Part shown: piece by piece, positions 1 to 7,767 of the stretch
Numbering within the stretch: position 1 is the first letter of the stretch
Layout of the letters: each line of letters begins with the position of its first letter
Assembly: GCA_028280445.1 (NCBI GenBank)
Contig: JANQLU010000044.1
Coordinates: forward strand, 1 to 41,396
Source: Pirellulaceae bacterium
GTDB taxonomy: Bacteria > Planctomycetota > Planctomycetia > Pirellulales > Pirellulaceae
Direction of reading: 5' to 3'
DNA: 41,396 bases
Made by a program: the position numbers and the translations under genes
Notes under the pieces: model-generated
Databases searched by the model: none
Seen by the model: the letters and a program-made list of their open reading frames with translations, nothing else
What the model was told of the DNA's origin: nothing

Positions 1-2
1 CG

Positions 3-68
3 CTAGACGAAGAAAAAACCATGGTTGAAATGCAAGCATTTCCGCACGACTGGGTAAGGAGTTGTTGA
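3..68 (+). CDS. Possible C-terminal end of a gene truncated by the window edge
   Basis: Frame 3 is open from the window edge to a TGA at 66-68 and gives a 21-residue tail containing DEEKTMVEMQAF and ending HDWVRSC. The mix of charged and hydrophobic residues resembles a real protein end, and the next 40 bases carry no competing gene. The fragment is too short to assign to any family. It could equally be a chance open stretch; confidence is low. Confidence 0.3.
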   Translation, partial: LDEEKTMVEMQAFPHDWVRSC

Positions 69-107
69 ACTAGGAAGACTTCAGCTCCCATGGAACAACA
101 ATTAGCG

Positions 108-201
108 TTTGTAGCACTAGTGCCTTGCCGCTCACAGGATTATGCTCAGGCCAATCCGTAGGCGCACATGTTTTTGGCTCGGCGGGAGCCTCGCCCTCCC
201 G
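108..201 (+). repeat. Composite palindromic repeat, copy A1
   Basis: This 94-nt unit matches 1420-1513 in the same orientation. It consists of a block around TTGCCGCTCACAGGATTA, a more variable spacer, and a conserved 26-nt end (176-201) that can fold through GGCTC/GAGCC or CGGGAG/CTCCCG arms. It ends 16 nt beyond the stop of the minus-strand gene at 218-1318, so it could serve as that gene's 3' hairpin. Related copies lie at 38595-38697 (inverted) and 41229-41254 (conserved end only). Confidence 0.8.
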
Positions 202-217
202 AAACCAAATTTGTTAA

Positions 218-1318
218 TCAGAAAATGTTGAATTCAGTTGGTTTTGTCGGCGTAAAAAATCCGGCGCGTTCCATTTGCCGGTACGTAATGCAGGCTGCGA
301 GGGAAATCCAAATCAAAAATCCGAAATTCACAAACGTTAGTTCAGATTTGTATTTCGGAATCCGTCGTTGAAAAATGACTTGGCCCGATCCCAAATCAAT
401 GACCTGGAGAAAAGAATAGTATTTTTGGCGGACGGATCTTAGGTTAAGTACCGCCAGAAATTTGCCGTCTGGCGAGATACAAAAATGAGAATCGCCATGA
501 ATTGTTGGCGCTGAGATTTGTTTCAGGACTCGCCAATTGATGTCGGTCAATTCTAGAACGTCACCTCGTTGAAACAAGAAATACTGAAAGTCCTTCGTCG
601 AATAAGCCAAAAATTCTGCGTTTTGCTTTTCTGCAATTATCTGTTGGAAATTGCCACGCTGCACCCAACGATCGTGTTCGAAATCAATTGATCGAACATA
701 TCCCAAGGAGTTTCGAAACACAAAAAACGGTTCGGTTTGATCCGGGATCTGTTGAAACAGCGATTTGGGATCATGAGACAATTCGTCGTACACCGCGCAA
801 GTTTCTAAGCTTCGCTCATGACTCCAACGAAATTTTTCGCATGCCGAAGGTTTGATCGATTTTGATTTTTCGAATTTTTGATATTCGTCCGCGGAAAGTT
901 CATCGAAAATTTCCTGAGCAAAATTCCACCGACAAGACAACCTTGGGTTATTCAAGTGATGGTACGTCAGATCATAAGGATCGAACAATTTGAGAACAAC
1001 CGTTTCGTTGTCAATAAACATCGCCTGCCGACAGAGATAAATTCCTTTTTGGATATCGTCGTCTAAATCCGACAACTGGCTGTTCATTTGTTTTATTTCG
1101 TCAGATTTAATATCAACAACGGAAAACGAAGAGCGAAACCGATCTCGACGGCGATCCTCTTTGAGCAACAAATGTTTACCGTCTGGTGAAAATTCAAGGA
1201 GTTCAAAAAATGTCGTATGCGGCTGTTTCGGCGGGTCGATCAAGTGCGCCATGATCAAGGCGACGAGATACATGAACATCAAAAAGAATTTCAAATTCAG
1301 TTTCCGGGGCGGCAACAT
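218..1318 (-). CDS. Membrane-anchored beta-propeller-like protein, hypothetical
   Basis: 366 residues, not assigned to a named family. Residues about 9-26 are a hydrophobic N-terminal anchor (FFLMFMYLVALIMAHL), and a second membrane helix lies near the C-terminus (FVNFGFLIWISLAACI). Between them are short beta-rich segments with the WD40/TolB-like signature SPDGKxL twice (FSPDGKHLLL near residue 45, ISPDGKFLAV near 285), which suggests an incomplete or diverged beta-propeller. The ATG start has only a weak ribosome-binding site (GTGAAG). The gene stands alone, with 94-nt direct repeats on both sides. A binding or scaffold role would be usual for propellers, but no substrate can be inferred. 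Confidence 0.75.
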   Translation of the reverse strand: MLPPRKLNLKFFLMFMYLVALIMAHLIDPPKQPHTTFFELLEFSPDGKHLLLKEDRRRDRFRSSFSVVDIKSDEIKQMNSQLSDLDDDIQKGIYLCRQAMFIDNETVVLKLFDPYDLTYHHLNNPRLSCRWNFAQEIFDELSADEYQKFEKSKSIKPSACEKFRWSHERSLETCAVYDELSHDPKSLFQQIPDQTEPFFVFRNSLGYVRSIDFEHDRWVQRGNFQQIIAEKQNAEFLAYSTKDFQYFLFQRGDVLELTDINWRVLKQISAPTIHGDSHFCISPDGKFLAVLNLRSVRQKYYSFLQVIDLGSGQVIFQRRIPKYKSELTFVNFGFLIWISLAACITYRQMERAGFFTPTKPTEFNIF

Positions 1319-1760
1319 TTTTTACTTCACGGAGATTAACCTAACCTCAAATCAATGGCGTTTTTTTTGTGTCCTGTGTTTTTACGCAATGCGTCGTTAG
1401 ATTTGTTCATGGAAAAGCCTTTGTAAGCGGCTAGCGCGTTGCCGCTCACAGGATTAGGTTCCTGCCAATCCGCGACCGCGCTGTTTTGGCTCGGCGGGAG
1501 CCTCGCCCTCCCGTGCCTCGCCACCACACCACGTCGCTACCTGGATTGCCGAATCGGAATAGATTATCTCGCATGCTGATATTCAAGTGCTATCAATCGG
1601 GCAATGCTCTTCGCAATCAGCCTGAAACAGGCCGATATCAGTAAAAGATTTCCGGGATACCAGGAATTATTTTCGCACGTTCATGGCACTCGGAAGTCTT
1701 CTCGCACTGTTTGGAATCAAGTGATTTCGACATCAACTCGCCTCGATTGAAATACGACCC
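1319..1760. other. Intergenic stretch with repeat copy A2
   Basis: This 442-nt gap lies between a minus-strand and a plus-strand gene, so it must hold two divergent promoters, but no clear -35/-10 pair stands out. The only structured element is the composite repeat at 1420-1513. The open frames across it lie in or against the repeat and have no ribosome-binding site or recognisable protein features. Confidence 0.6.
1420..1513 (+). repeat. Composite palindromic repeat, copy A2
   Basis: Same orientation and same 94-nt length as 108-201. The block around TTGCCGCTCACAGGATTA and the final 26 nt (1488-1513) are identical, with differences concentrated in the spacer. The two copies bracket the gene at 218-1318 as direct repeats 1,312 bp apart. 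Confidence 0.8.
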
Positions 1761-2873
1761 ATGTTCAACGAAATGAGCCTGACAAAGACGGCGTTTTACG
1801 TTTTTATTTTGCCGCTGATTGGTCTAGCGTCTGTATCCGCGCATCAAGTTTTTACGATTCTCGATCCGCAAAAATCGGCGCTGAGCGAAACTGAGCACGC
1901 GTCAACCGAAAATTCAATCTCCGAAAGAATACAATTCACGGTCAGGCTCGACGCCCAAGGAAAAATTCACGGCCGTATGTCTACGATTGTACCCACTCCG
2001 GATGATTCAACAGGACCAGGCCATCGTCTGAATCCAGCCCGCCATTTGCAAGTTCAAGTGATTCGTGATGCTCAGCGTTTGGCCATAACCACCACGGATC
2101 GAGACGGACGCTACACGATCACAGATCTTGAGCCGGGAATTCATACGCTGGCGACAACCGATCGAACGGGTACGACGATTTTTGGAATCAACGTTTTGCC
2201 TTATCAACCAGGACAGGAGGACTCGGATTCGTTTGTCGATGCATTTGTTATTTCCAACGAAACCACGATTGTTCATTCCTGGATTATGGCGGGAAAACAA
2301 CGGTTCAAGAAAAACGGCGGCAGAACCACTGGATCCAAAAACTTTCCCGCCGGGCACAATGTCGTTTCCCTGGACAACGGAGTATTCAAAGGAAAGGTTT
2401 ATAGCTTTTTCGAAGGAGCCGATGTCAGTGATACGAAAATAACATTGCTGCAAGACGGTGTTCGAGTTCGGCAGGGGCGGGTTGATCAGAAAGGACTATT
2501 TGTATTTCAAGATTTGCCACCAGGCATTTACGATTTGGTAGCCACCGGCAGCGAAGGGATTGCAGCAATTCGGTTTGTGGCTGAGTCAACTCGCGCGACA
2601 TCCATTTTCCAGCAGGTCACCTACCTGCAAGCAGACCCGGTGAGCATGCACATTGCACTGGCTCCCGATTCGCAAGTGATGGACTCGACGTCAAATGAGA
2701 TTTTCGATCCGTCCGTAATCAATGATCCAGCGATTTTTGTTCCCAATCGTTTTGTCGTCGGCGGTTCGGTTGGTAGTCCGAACGGATGGCCATTGATCAT
2801 CCCAGGAATTATCATTCCGCTCATTCCTTTGCTCGATGATAATCCTCCGCCGCCGACAAGTCCGAATCGGTAA
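1761..2873 (+). CDS. Exported protein with two carboxypeptidase-regulatory-like domains
   Basis: 370 residues. The N-terminus is a signal peptide (hydrophobic core about residues 11-25, cleavage probably near VSA|HQ). Two beta-sandwich domains of the carboxypeptidase-regulatory-like type follow. The first (about residues 55-150) carries DRDGRYTITDLEPGIHTL, and the second (about 210-280) carries DQKGLFVFQDLPPGIYDLVA. The glycine-rich, proline-rich C-terminus (PGIIIPLIPLLDDNPPPP) resembles tails often seen in exported planctomycete proteins. The likely role is structural or adhesive at the cell surface; no catalytic residues are visible. An alternative ATG lies at 1773. The stop is 16 nt from the end of the convergent permease gene. 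Confidence 0.8.
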   Translation: MFNEMSLTKTAFYVFILPLIGLASVSAHQVFTILDPQKSALSETEHASTENSISERIQFTVRLDAQGKIHGRMSTIVPTPDDSTGPGHRLNPARHLQVQVIRDAQRLAITTTDRDGRYTITDLEPGIHTLATTDRTGTTIFGINVLPYQPGQEDSDSFVDAFVISNETTIVHSWIMAGKQRFKKNGGRTTGSKNFPAGHNVVSLDNGVFKGKVYSFFEGADVSDTKITLLQDGVRVRQGRVDQKGLFVFQDLPPGIYDLVATGSEGIAAIRFVAESTRATSIFQQVTYLQADPVSMHIALAPDSQVMDSTSNEIFDPSVINDPAIFVPNRFVVGGSVGSPNGWPLIIPGIIIPLIPLLDDNPPPPTSPNR

Positions 2874-2889
2874 TGCTGAAATCGGAAAA

Positions 2890-4923
2890 TTATGGCAACT
2901 GCGTTTTGGCCAATTCCATCGTTTTGCGTTTGGCGGCGATGCGGCGAACGATTTCGTCGACAATCGCACCGATCAAAATGATGATGCCAATCATGAAAAA
3001 TTCCAATTGCGACGGAATGCCAATCATATCGGGCGCGTTGTACAACACGCGCAAAATCGACGCGCCAATAATCACACCGATAATCGTGCCTTCTCCTCCG
3101 CGGAGCGAGCAACCACCCAATACGGCTGCGGCAATGGCGTATAGCTCGTAAAACGTTCCAAAAGCTGACGGGGAAACGCTGTTGGAGTCCAATGTAAACA
3201 GGATTGAACCGATGCCGGCACAAGCGGCGCACAACGTGTAGGCCATGACCTTGATCGAGTCGGTGTCGATGCCACTATATTTCGCCGCGGTTTCATTCCG
3301 ACCGATGGCAAACAGGTATCGTCCATAAGTGGTTTTGTTGAGCAATATTGCGGCAAAAATGGCGACCACGGTCATCACAATAAACGGGGTTTGCACAATC
3401 GTTTTGGGCAGCGACGTGTTCCCAACCAGCCACAAGCAAGCGAAAAAGCCAGCTGCCATGATCAGCGTACCGCCAGTGTCGCGAAGATGTTGAATCACTG
3501 TTTTGGAAAACCTGGATGCAAAAAACAACAACAACGTCATTCCGCCAAACACCGAAACCACTTTCAAAATGGTTACTCGATCCGCGCCTTTGAGTGAAAC
3601 CGATTCTTCGCCAATCCATCGTTTAATGAAATACATCAAAACGATGGAGATCACCAGCCCCGATGAAGCAAACAACAACTGCCACAACCAATTTTTGTAC
3701 GCTGGAGAAATTTGTTTTGTCTGACGGAATTCGTGGTTCCAATATTGAAACGCAATCAAGCCAATCACCGGAAGCAAGCCCCAAGCACACCAGCGCATCA
3801 ACATCGCCGGTAGATCTTCGACAGCAACTCCCAGTATCCCGCTGGACGAAAATGCCGAACCACCGATAGCCGTCAACATAATCGCGCCGACCAAGACCAT
3901 CGCGTTGCGAATCTTGGATTGGCTACTGCCCGACGCGGACGGCATGATCCAACGAAAAATGGCATAGGCGATCAGAACGATGCCAATGATCAAAATCACA
4001 GTTGACGCGTTGAGCGGTTTGCCCAAAGCCAATAAACGTAGTGATTCGTCGTACCCATTACCGAGCCCTTGCGTCTCGTCGGCTGTCATCCATCTGGCCA
4101 AACCACGAAAAATCAGCAGCCCACAAAGCGTCACAACAAATGGCTGAAGGTTGAGTTTGGTAATCAACAAGCCTTGAAACAACCCAATATGAATTGAAAC
4201 CAGGAAGGCCAAAAACAGGCAACAAATCAATGTTACCCAGGGGACGGTTACTCGATTTTCAATTTTGACAGAACTGCCGTCAGCCAATTGCGTTGAAGCA
4301 GTCACCGCATAGGGACGATCGGGCAGGTCGTCTCCAGGTTGAAAGTTCAAAGTCCAACTGCCGTCGGATTGAACGGTCAATTTTCCGTCGTCAGCGACAA
4401 AGTTTTTACCATCAACATCGAGCTTCAAGACTTGGCCGGGCTCGATTTGGGCGACGCCGCGAATGGCCGCTTGAGAAGCAAATTGAGGCGCAACAAATCC
4501 ACCGATGCCTGCGACAATACCGATGCCCAGTATCAAAAATTTCCAAGATTTACCGCGCGTGAAAAACGTTTTCCGATTGGCAAACCAGGGGACGAATTCG
4601 GCAAAAGCCACGAGCAAAATCAGGTCTGCCGAAACCATCCACAAACAGTATTGCAAGTTGTTTGCCGGTGGGTGTTTTGTCCAGGCATTGATCAGCATTG
4701 CCATGGAACAGCCAATGATACAAATCACCGAACCAATCGAAAGATCGATGCCGCCAGTGACGATGACAAAAACTGCTCCAATGCCAATGATGGCAAATAT
4801 CGAACTGGAACGGAGTAGATTTTGGATGTTGTACGGCAAAATGAAATTCTCGTTCAGCAGCGCAGTCGACGTGCAGACAAAAATTAAAAGCAGTAGGATA
4901 CTGGTTACTTTATTTGACTTCAT
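2890..4923 (-). CDS. Sugar ABC transporter permease (RbsC family) with large insertions
   Basis: 677 residues, about twice the usual 320-340 for this family. Canonical RbsC-type parts are split. Residues about 8-80 contain VIVTGGIDLSIGS. Residues about 235-325 contain LITKLNLQPFVVTL and GLARWM. Residues about 508-660 contain TTYGRYLFAIGRNETAAKYSG and GGCSLRGGEGTIIG. The first insertion (about 85-228) adds two membrane helices and a soluble beta-rich segment (about 160-227) with SDGSWTLNF and an evenly spaced strand pattern typical of bacterial Ig-like domains. By helix count it should face the periplasm. The second insertion (about 328-505) adds several helices. Only one copy of each family signature is present, so this is not two fused permeases. 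It is the last gene of the operon, 6 nt after the ATPase gene. Sugar specificity cannot be read from sequence. Confidence 0.9.
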   Translation of the reverse strand: MKSNKVTSILLLLIFVCTSTALLNENFILPYNIQNLLRSSSIFAIIGIGAVFVIVTGGIDLSIGSVICIIGCSMAMLINAWTKHPPANNLQYCLWMVSADLILLVAFAEFVPWFANRKTFFTRGKSWKFLILGIGIVAGIGGFVAPQFASQAAIRGVAQIEPGQVLKLDVDGKNFVADDGKLTVQSDGSWTLNFQPGDDLPDRPYAVTASTQLADGSSVKIENRVTVPWVTLICCLFLAFLVSIHIGLFQGLLITKLNLQPFVVTLCGLLIFRGLARWMTADETQGLGNGYDESLRLLALGKPLNASTVILIIGIVLIAYAIFRWIMPSASGSSQSKIRNAMVLVGAIMLTAIGGSAFSSSGILGVAVEDLPAMLMRWCAWGLLPVIGLIAFQYWNHEFRQTKQISPAYKNWLWQLLFASSGLVISIVLMYFIKRWIGEESVSLKGADRVTILKVVSVFGGMTLLLFFASRFSKTVIQHLRDTGGTLIMAAGFFACLWLVGNTSLPKTIVQTPFIVMTVVAIFAAILLNKTTYGRYLFAIGRNETAAKYSGIDTDSIKVMAYTLCAACAGIGSILFTLDSNSVSPSAFGTFYELYAIAAAVLGGCSLRGGEGTIIGVIIGASILRVLYNAPDMIGIPSQLEFFMIGIIILIGAIVDEIVRRIAAKRKTMELAKTQLP

Positions 4924-4929
4924 CGTTGG

Positions 4930-6438
4930 TCAGTTGATTTGGGCGGTTTGCGTTCCAGTTGCGAGTCGCATTACGTTCTCTTCGCTGAACTCGGTTTTTT
5001 CGAGAGTGCCAGAAATTTTTCCATGATGCATGACAATGATCTGGTCCGAGATGCCGAGTACTTCTTCCAGTTCACTCGAAACAAACAGAATGGCGACGCC
5101 TGATTTGGCAAGTTGATCCATCAAGGCGTATATTTCTTGTTTTGCGCCAACGTCAACACCGCGAGTTGGTTCGTCTAAGAGCAATACAACTGGTTCCGTA
5201 GCCAGCCATTTTCCAACGACCACTTTTTGTTGGTTGCCGCCGGACAAATTGCTGACAGATGTTTCGACATGGGGCGTTTTGATTTTTAGTTTTTCGCGGT
5301 GTTCTTCGGCCAATTCCAATTCGCTTGCTTCTTGAATAAATTTTGTCAGCACCGATATTCTTTCCAGCACGCTCATCGAAGTGTTTTCTCGAATGGACAT
5401 TTCGAGCACAATACCTTGCTGTTTTCGATCTTCGGGAACCAGTGCGACGCCAGCGGAAATCGAATCACGACAATCGCGCATTTCCAATTTCTCGCCATTG
5501 AGCAATACGGTTCCGGACAATGGCGGCGTCATCCCAAAAATCGTGGTTAACACTTCGGTGCGTCCTGAGCCGACCAGACCATAAAGCCCAACGATTTCAC
5601 CTTGTCGAACGTTGAAACTAACGGCATGGTTGGGATGCGCCTGGGTGACCAGGTCTTTGATTTCGAGGATTGGATTTTGCGGCTGGTAATCGCGTTGAAT
5701 ATAAAATTGTTTCAGATCGCGGCCGACCATTTTGCTGACCATGTTTTCACGCGTAATTTCGTCCCGCTCGAGTTTTCCCGCGTTTTGACCATCACGCAAG
5801 ACCGCTACCCGGTCCGACAGATGGATCACTTCGGCCAGACGATGTGAAATGTAGACGATCGAAATACCGTCGTTTCGTAGTCGGTCAATGATTTCGTACA
5901 GGTATTCCGTTTCCTGTTGAGTCAAACTTGAGGTTGGTTCGTCCATGATCACAATGCGTGCATTGATCGACAACGCTTTGGCGATTTCAACCAATTGTTG
6001 TTGGCCAATCGACAAATCTTTAGCCAACGTTTGCGGCGAGACTTTTAATCCGACTTGATCCATATAGGTTTGAGCCACAGAATCAATCGAGTCGTTTTTC
6101 AAAAACGAAAATCTGGACGGTTCACGGCCGAGATAAATATTGGCGGCAACACTCAAATTGTCGCAAAGGTTCAATTCCTGATGGATGAGCGCGATTCCAA
6201 GCGAAGTAGCTGTTTGAACGGAGTCGATCAGCACGGGCTCAGAATCAATCACAATTTGACCTTCGTCCGGCGATTGGATTCCCGCCAGGATTTTCATCAA
6301 AGTGCTTTTGCCAGCGCCGTTTTCACCGATCACCGACAACACTTCACCAGCGTACAAATCGATCGAAACGTTGTTCAACGCGACAACGCCGGGAAACCGT
6401 TTGGTGACTGATTTGACTCGAAGAATTGGATTCGGCAT
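4930..6438 (-). CDS. Sugar ABC transporter ATP-binding protein (RbsA/MglA type)
   Basis: 502 residues, the normal size for the double-ATPase subunits of ribose/galactose-type importers. The first cassette has Walker A GENGAGKST (about residues 38-46), signature LSIGQQQ and Walker B IVIMDEPTS. The second has a degenerate Walker A (GLVGSGRTE), a good signature LSGGNQQKV and Walker B VVLLLDEPTRGVD. This one-good, one-degenerate arrangement is standard for the family. It energises the permease encoded 6 nt downstream and lies 74 nt after the binding-protein gene, with a terminator-like hairpin between them. The ATG start has no strong ribosome-binding site. Confidence 0.95.
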   Translation of the reverse strand: MPNPILRVKSVTKRFPGVVALNNVSIDLYAGEVLSVIGENGAGKSTLMKILAGIQSPDEGQIVIDSEPVLIDSVQTATSLGIALIHQELNLCDNLSVAANIYLGREPSRFSFLKNDSIDSVAQTYMDQVGLKVSPQTLAKDLSIGQQQLVEIAKALSINARIVIMDEPTSSLTQQETEYLYEIIDRLRNDGISIVYISHRLAEVIHLSDRVAVLRDGQNAGKLERDEITRENMVSKMVGRDLKQFYIQRDYQPQNPILEIKDLVTQAHPNHAVSFNVRQGEIVGLYGLVGSGRTEVLTTIFGMTPPLSGTVLLNGEKLEMRDCRDSISAGVALVPEDRKQQGIVLEMSIRENTSMSVLERISVLTKFIQEASELELAEEHREKLKIKTPHVETSVSNLSGGNQQKVVVGKWLATEPVVLLLDEPTRGVDVGAKQEIYALMDQLAKSGVAILFVSSELEEVLGISDQIIVMHHGKISGTLEKTEFSEENVMRLATGTQTAQIN

Positions 6439-6457
6439 TCGTGATCCACATTAATGC

Positions 6458-6487
6458 AAAACGCCGACCTGGCAATTTGGGTCGGCG
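6458..6487 (-). terminator. Attenuator-like hairpin between binding-protein and ATPase genes
   Basis: On the minus strand CGCCGACC (6487-6480) pairs with GGTCGGCG (6469-6462) across a 10-nt loop, giving an 8-bp GC-rich stem followed by TTTT (6461-6458). It lies after the stop of the binding-protein gene and before the ATPase gene. Partial termination or 3'-end protection here would give excess binding protein, as is common in binding-protein-dependent importers. The short T-run suggests a leaky terminator. Confidence 0.55.
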
Positions 6488-6512
6488 CTGGAAACGGTAA
6501 CAATTGTTGCCA

Positions 6513-7562
6513 CTAATCTTTCGCTTTTTCAAGGAGTCCCTGCAGCTCTTTTTTGTAATTGAGGGCTTGTTCCTTGGTCGAAATCACACGCAGAGGAATT
6601 TCAATATAGTCGATATCCGAATAGGTTTTTTCTTTAGAAATGATTTCTGTCAGGACTTTTACTGATCTGTAGCCGTATTCGTATGGGTTTTGCACGACCG
6701 TCCCGGCACAGTTGCCGTTGGCAATTTCATCGAGCGTTTGAAAGTTTTCGTCGAAACCTACAACCGCGACTTTGCCGAGTTTATTCGCACTTTTAAGCGC
6801 GTCAAAAATAGCTGGTGGGTTGTATTCAAACAAACCGACCATGCAATCGAGTTTGTCGCCGTGTTTCGCAATGGCTTGTTGTGGAAGTTCTTTTTTTCGC
6901 GTGTCGTCATTTTCGTCGACTTTCGTTTCCAAAATCGTATATTTATCACCTTTGATCACGCTGCCCGGTTTGTCATAGCGATTTTCGTCTTCGGAGCGGT
7001 CCAGTAATTCGTCGATCACGCCTTGTCGTCGAAGCTTCCCATTGTGTTGACCCAACGAGCCGATAAACAAGACAACATTGCCACCATTGGGGATCGCTTT
7101 TTTGACCAATTTGCCAACCTCGCGTCCCCCTTTGTAATTCGAAATCCCGATGAAAACTGAACGTTTTGAATTCGGCGCGTCCGAGTCATGGGTGATAAAC
7201 GCGGCATTTTCGGCGATTTGATTGAGGAGGCTGCCTTGATTTTCCGGTTCGCGAGGACTGATGGCGATTCCATCAACCTGGTTGCTCAACAACTGTTCAA
7301 CCATTCGTTTTTGATTCGCAGCGACGCCGCCTTCGGTCGGAGGCATTTTGACTTCGACTTCAACCCCCAGATCTTCACCGGCGGCCAAAGCACCGGCTTT
7401 GCCATATTTCCAAAAATCCGCGATGCAGTTGGTGACAAAGGCAACTTTGATTTTCTTTTTACCACCGTTTTTCGAATCGCCATTTTTGTCTTTGTTTTCA
7501 GGCGTACAGGCAGCGATTGCCAGGACTGCAATCATCACGACGAAATATTTTGCGAATCTCAT
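6513..7562 (-). CDS. Sugar ABC transporter substrate-binding lipoprotein (RbsB-like)
   Basis: 349 residues from the ATG at 7562. A GTG at 7571 would add three residues, but the ATG has GGAG sequences 3 and 8 nt upstream. The N-terminus is a lipoprotein signal with lipobox IAAC (cysteine at residue 19 from this start), so the protein is membrane-tethered in the periplasm. The mature part has the periplasmic-binding-protein type 1 fold pattern of the ribose/galactose group: KIKVAFVTNCIADFWKYG at the start, the VDGIAISP strand, ITHDSDAP, and a late VAVVGFDEN strand. A linker rich in lysine and asparagine follows the cysteine. It is the first gene of the three-gene importer operon, so its ligand sets transporter specificity; the ligand cannot be deduced. 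Confidence 0.9.
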   Translation of the reverse strand: MRFAKYFVVMIAVLAIAACTPENKDKNGDSKNGGKKKIKVAFVTNCIADFWKYGKAGALAAGEDLGVEVEVKMPPTEGGVAANQKRMVEQLLSNQVDGIAISPREPENQGSLLNQIAENAAFITHDSDAPNSKRSVFIGISNYKGGREVGKLVKKAIPNGGNVVLFIGSLGQHNGKLRRQGVIDELLDRSEDENRYDKPGSVIKGDKYTILETKVDENDDTRKKELPQQAIAKHGDKLDCMVGLFEYNPPAIFDALKSANKLGKVAVVGFDENFQTLDEIANGNCAGTVVQNPYEYGYRSVKVLTEIISKEKTYSDIDYIEIPLRVISTKEQALNYKKELQGLLEKAKD

Positions 7563-7717
7563 CAACTCCACTCCGATATTAACTCCAATTTTGTGTGAGA
7601 CGCGATTCTAGGTGGCGTTTCGCCAGTTCTCAAGCGGCAATTTCGCTGCTCGGGGTTCCGATTTTTGCTCCACAAGTCAAATAACGGTGTTGATCGTTAA
7701 AAACGTACAGGATAAAA

Positions 7718-7760
7718 TTTTTTGATTACTCAAAAAATATTTTTTTATTGATCAAAAAAA
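7718..7760. promoter_or_regulatory. Two tandem AT-rich dyads, candidate metal-repressor operator
   Basis: The first dyad is perfect: TTTTTTGA (7718-7725), spacer TTAC, TCAAAAAA (7730-7737). The second is centred on TTGATCAA (7748-7755) with near-symmetric T and A flanks (7743-7760). Their centres are 24 bp apart and both share the TGA...TCA core. They sit immediately upstream of the metal-transport operon, the second touching its ribosome-binding site (AAGAG, 7758-7762). A DtxR-type dimer is the natural candidate ligand because the operon encodes one. No GC-rich stem is present, so these are unlikely to be terminators. Confidence 0.45.
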
Positions 7761-7767
7761 GAGAATA

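Noticed and set aside
1336..1527. Minus-strand 63-residue open frame upstream of the beta-propeller gene
   Set aside because: Its codons are those of repeat copy A2; the protein has no plausible composition or ribosome-binding site.
2890..4923. Permease as a fusion of two complete permeases or a frameshift product
   Set aside because: Each RbsC signature occurs once and in the right order; extra length comes from two insertions within an uninterrupted frame.
7718..7760. AT-rich dyads as an intrinsic terminator
   Set aside because: The stems contain almost no GC pairs and lie immediately before a start codon in a divergent promoter region.
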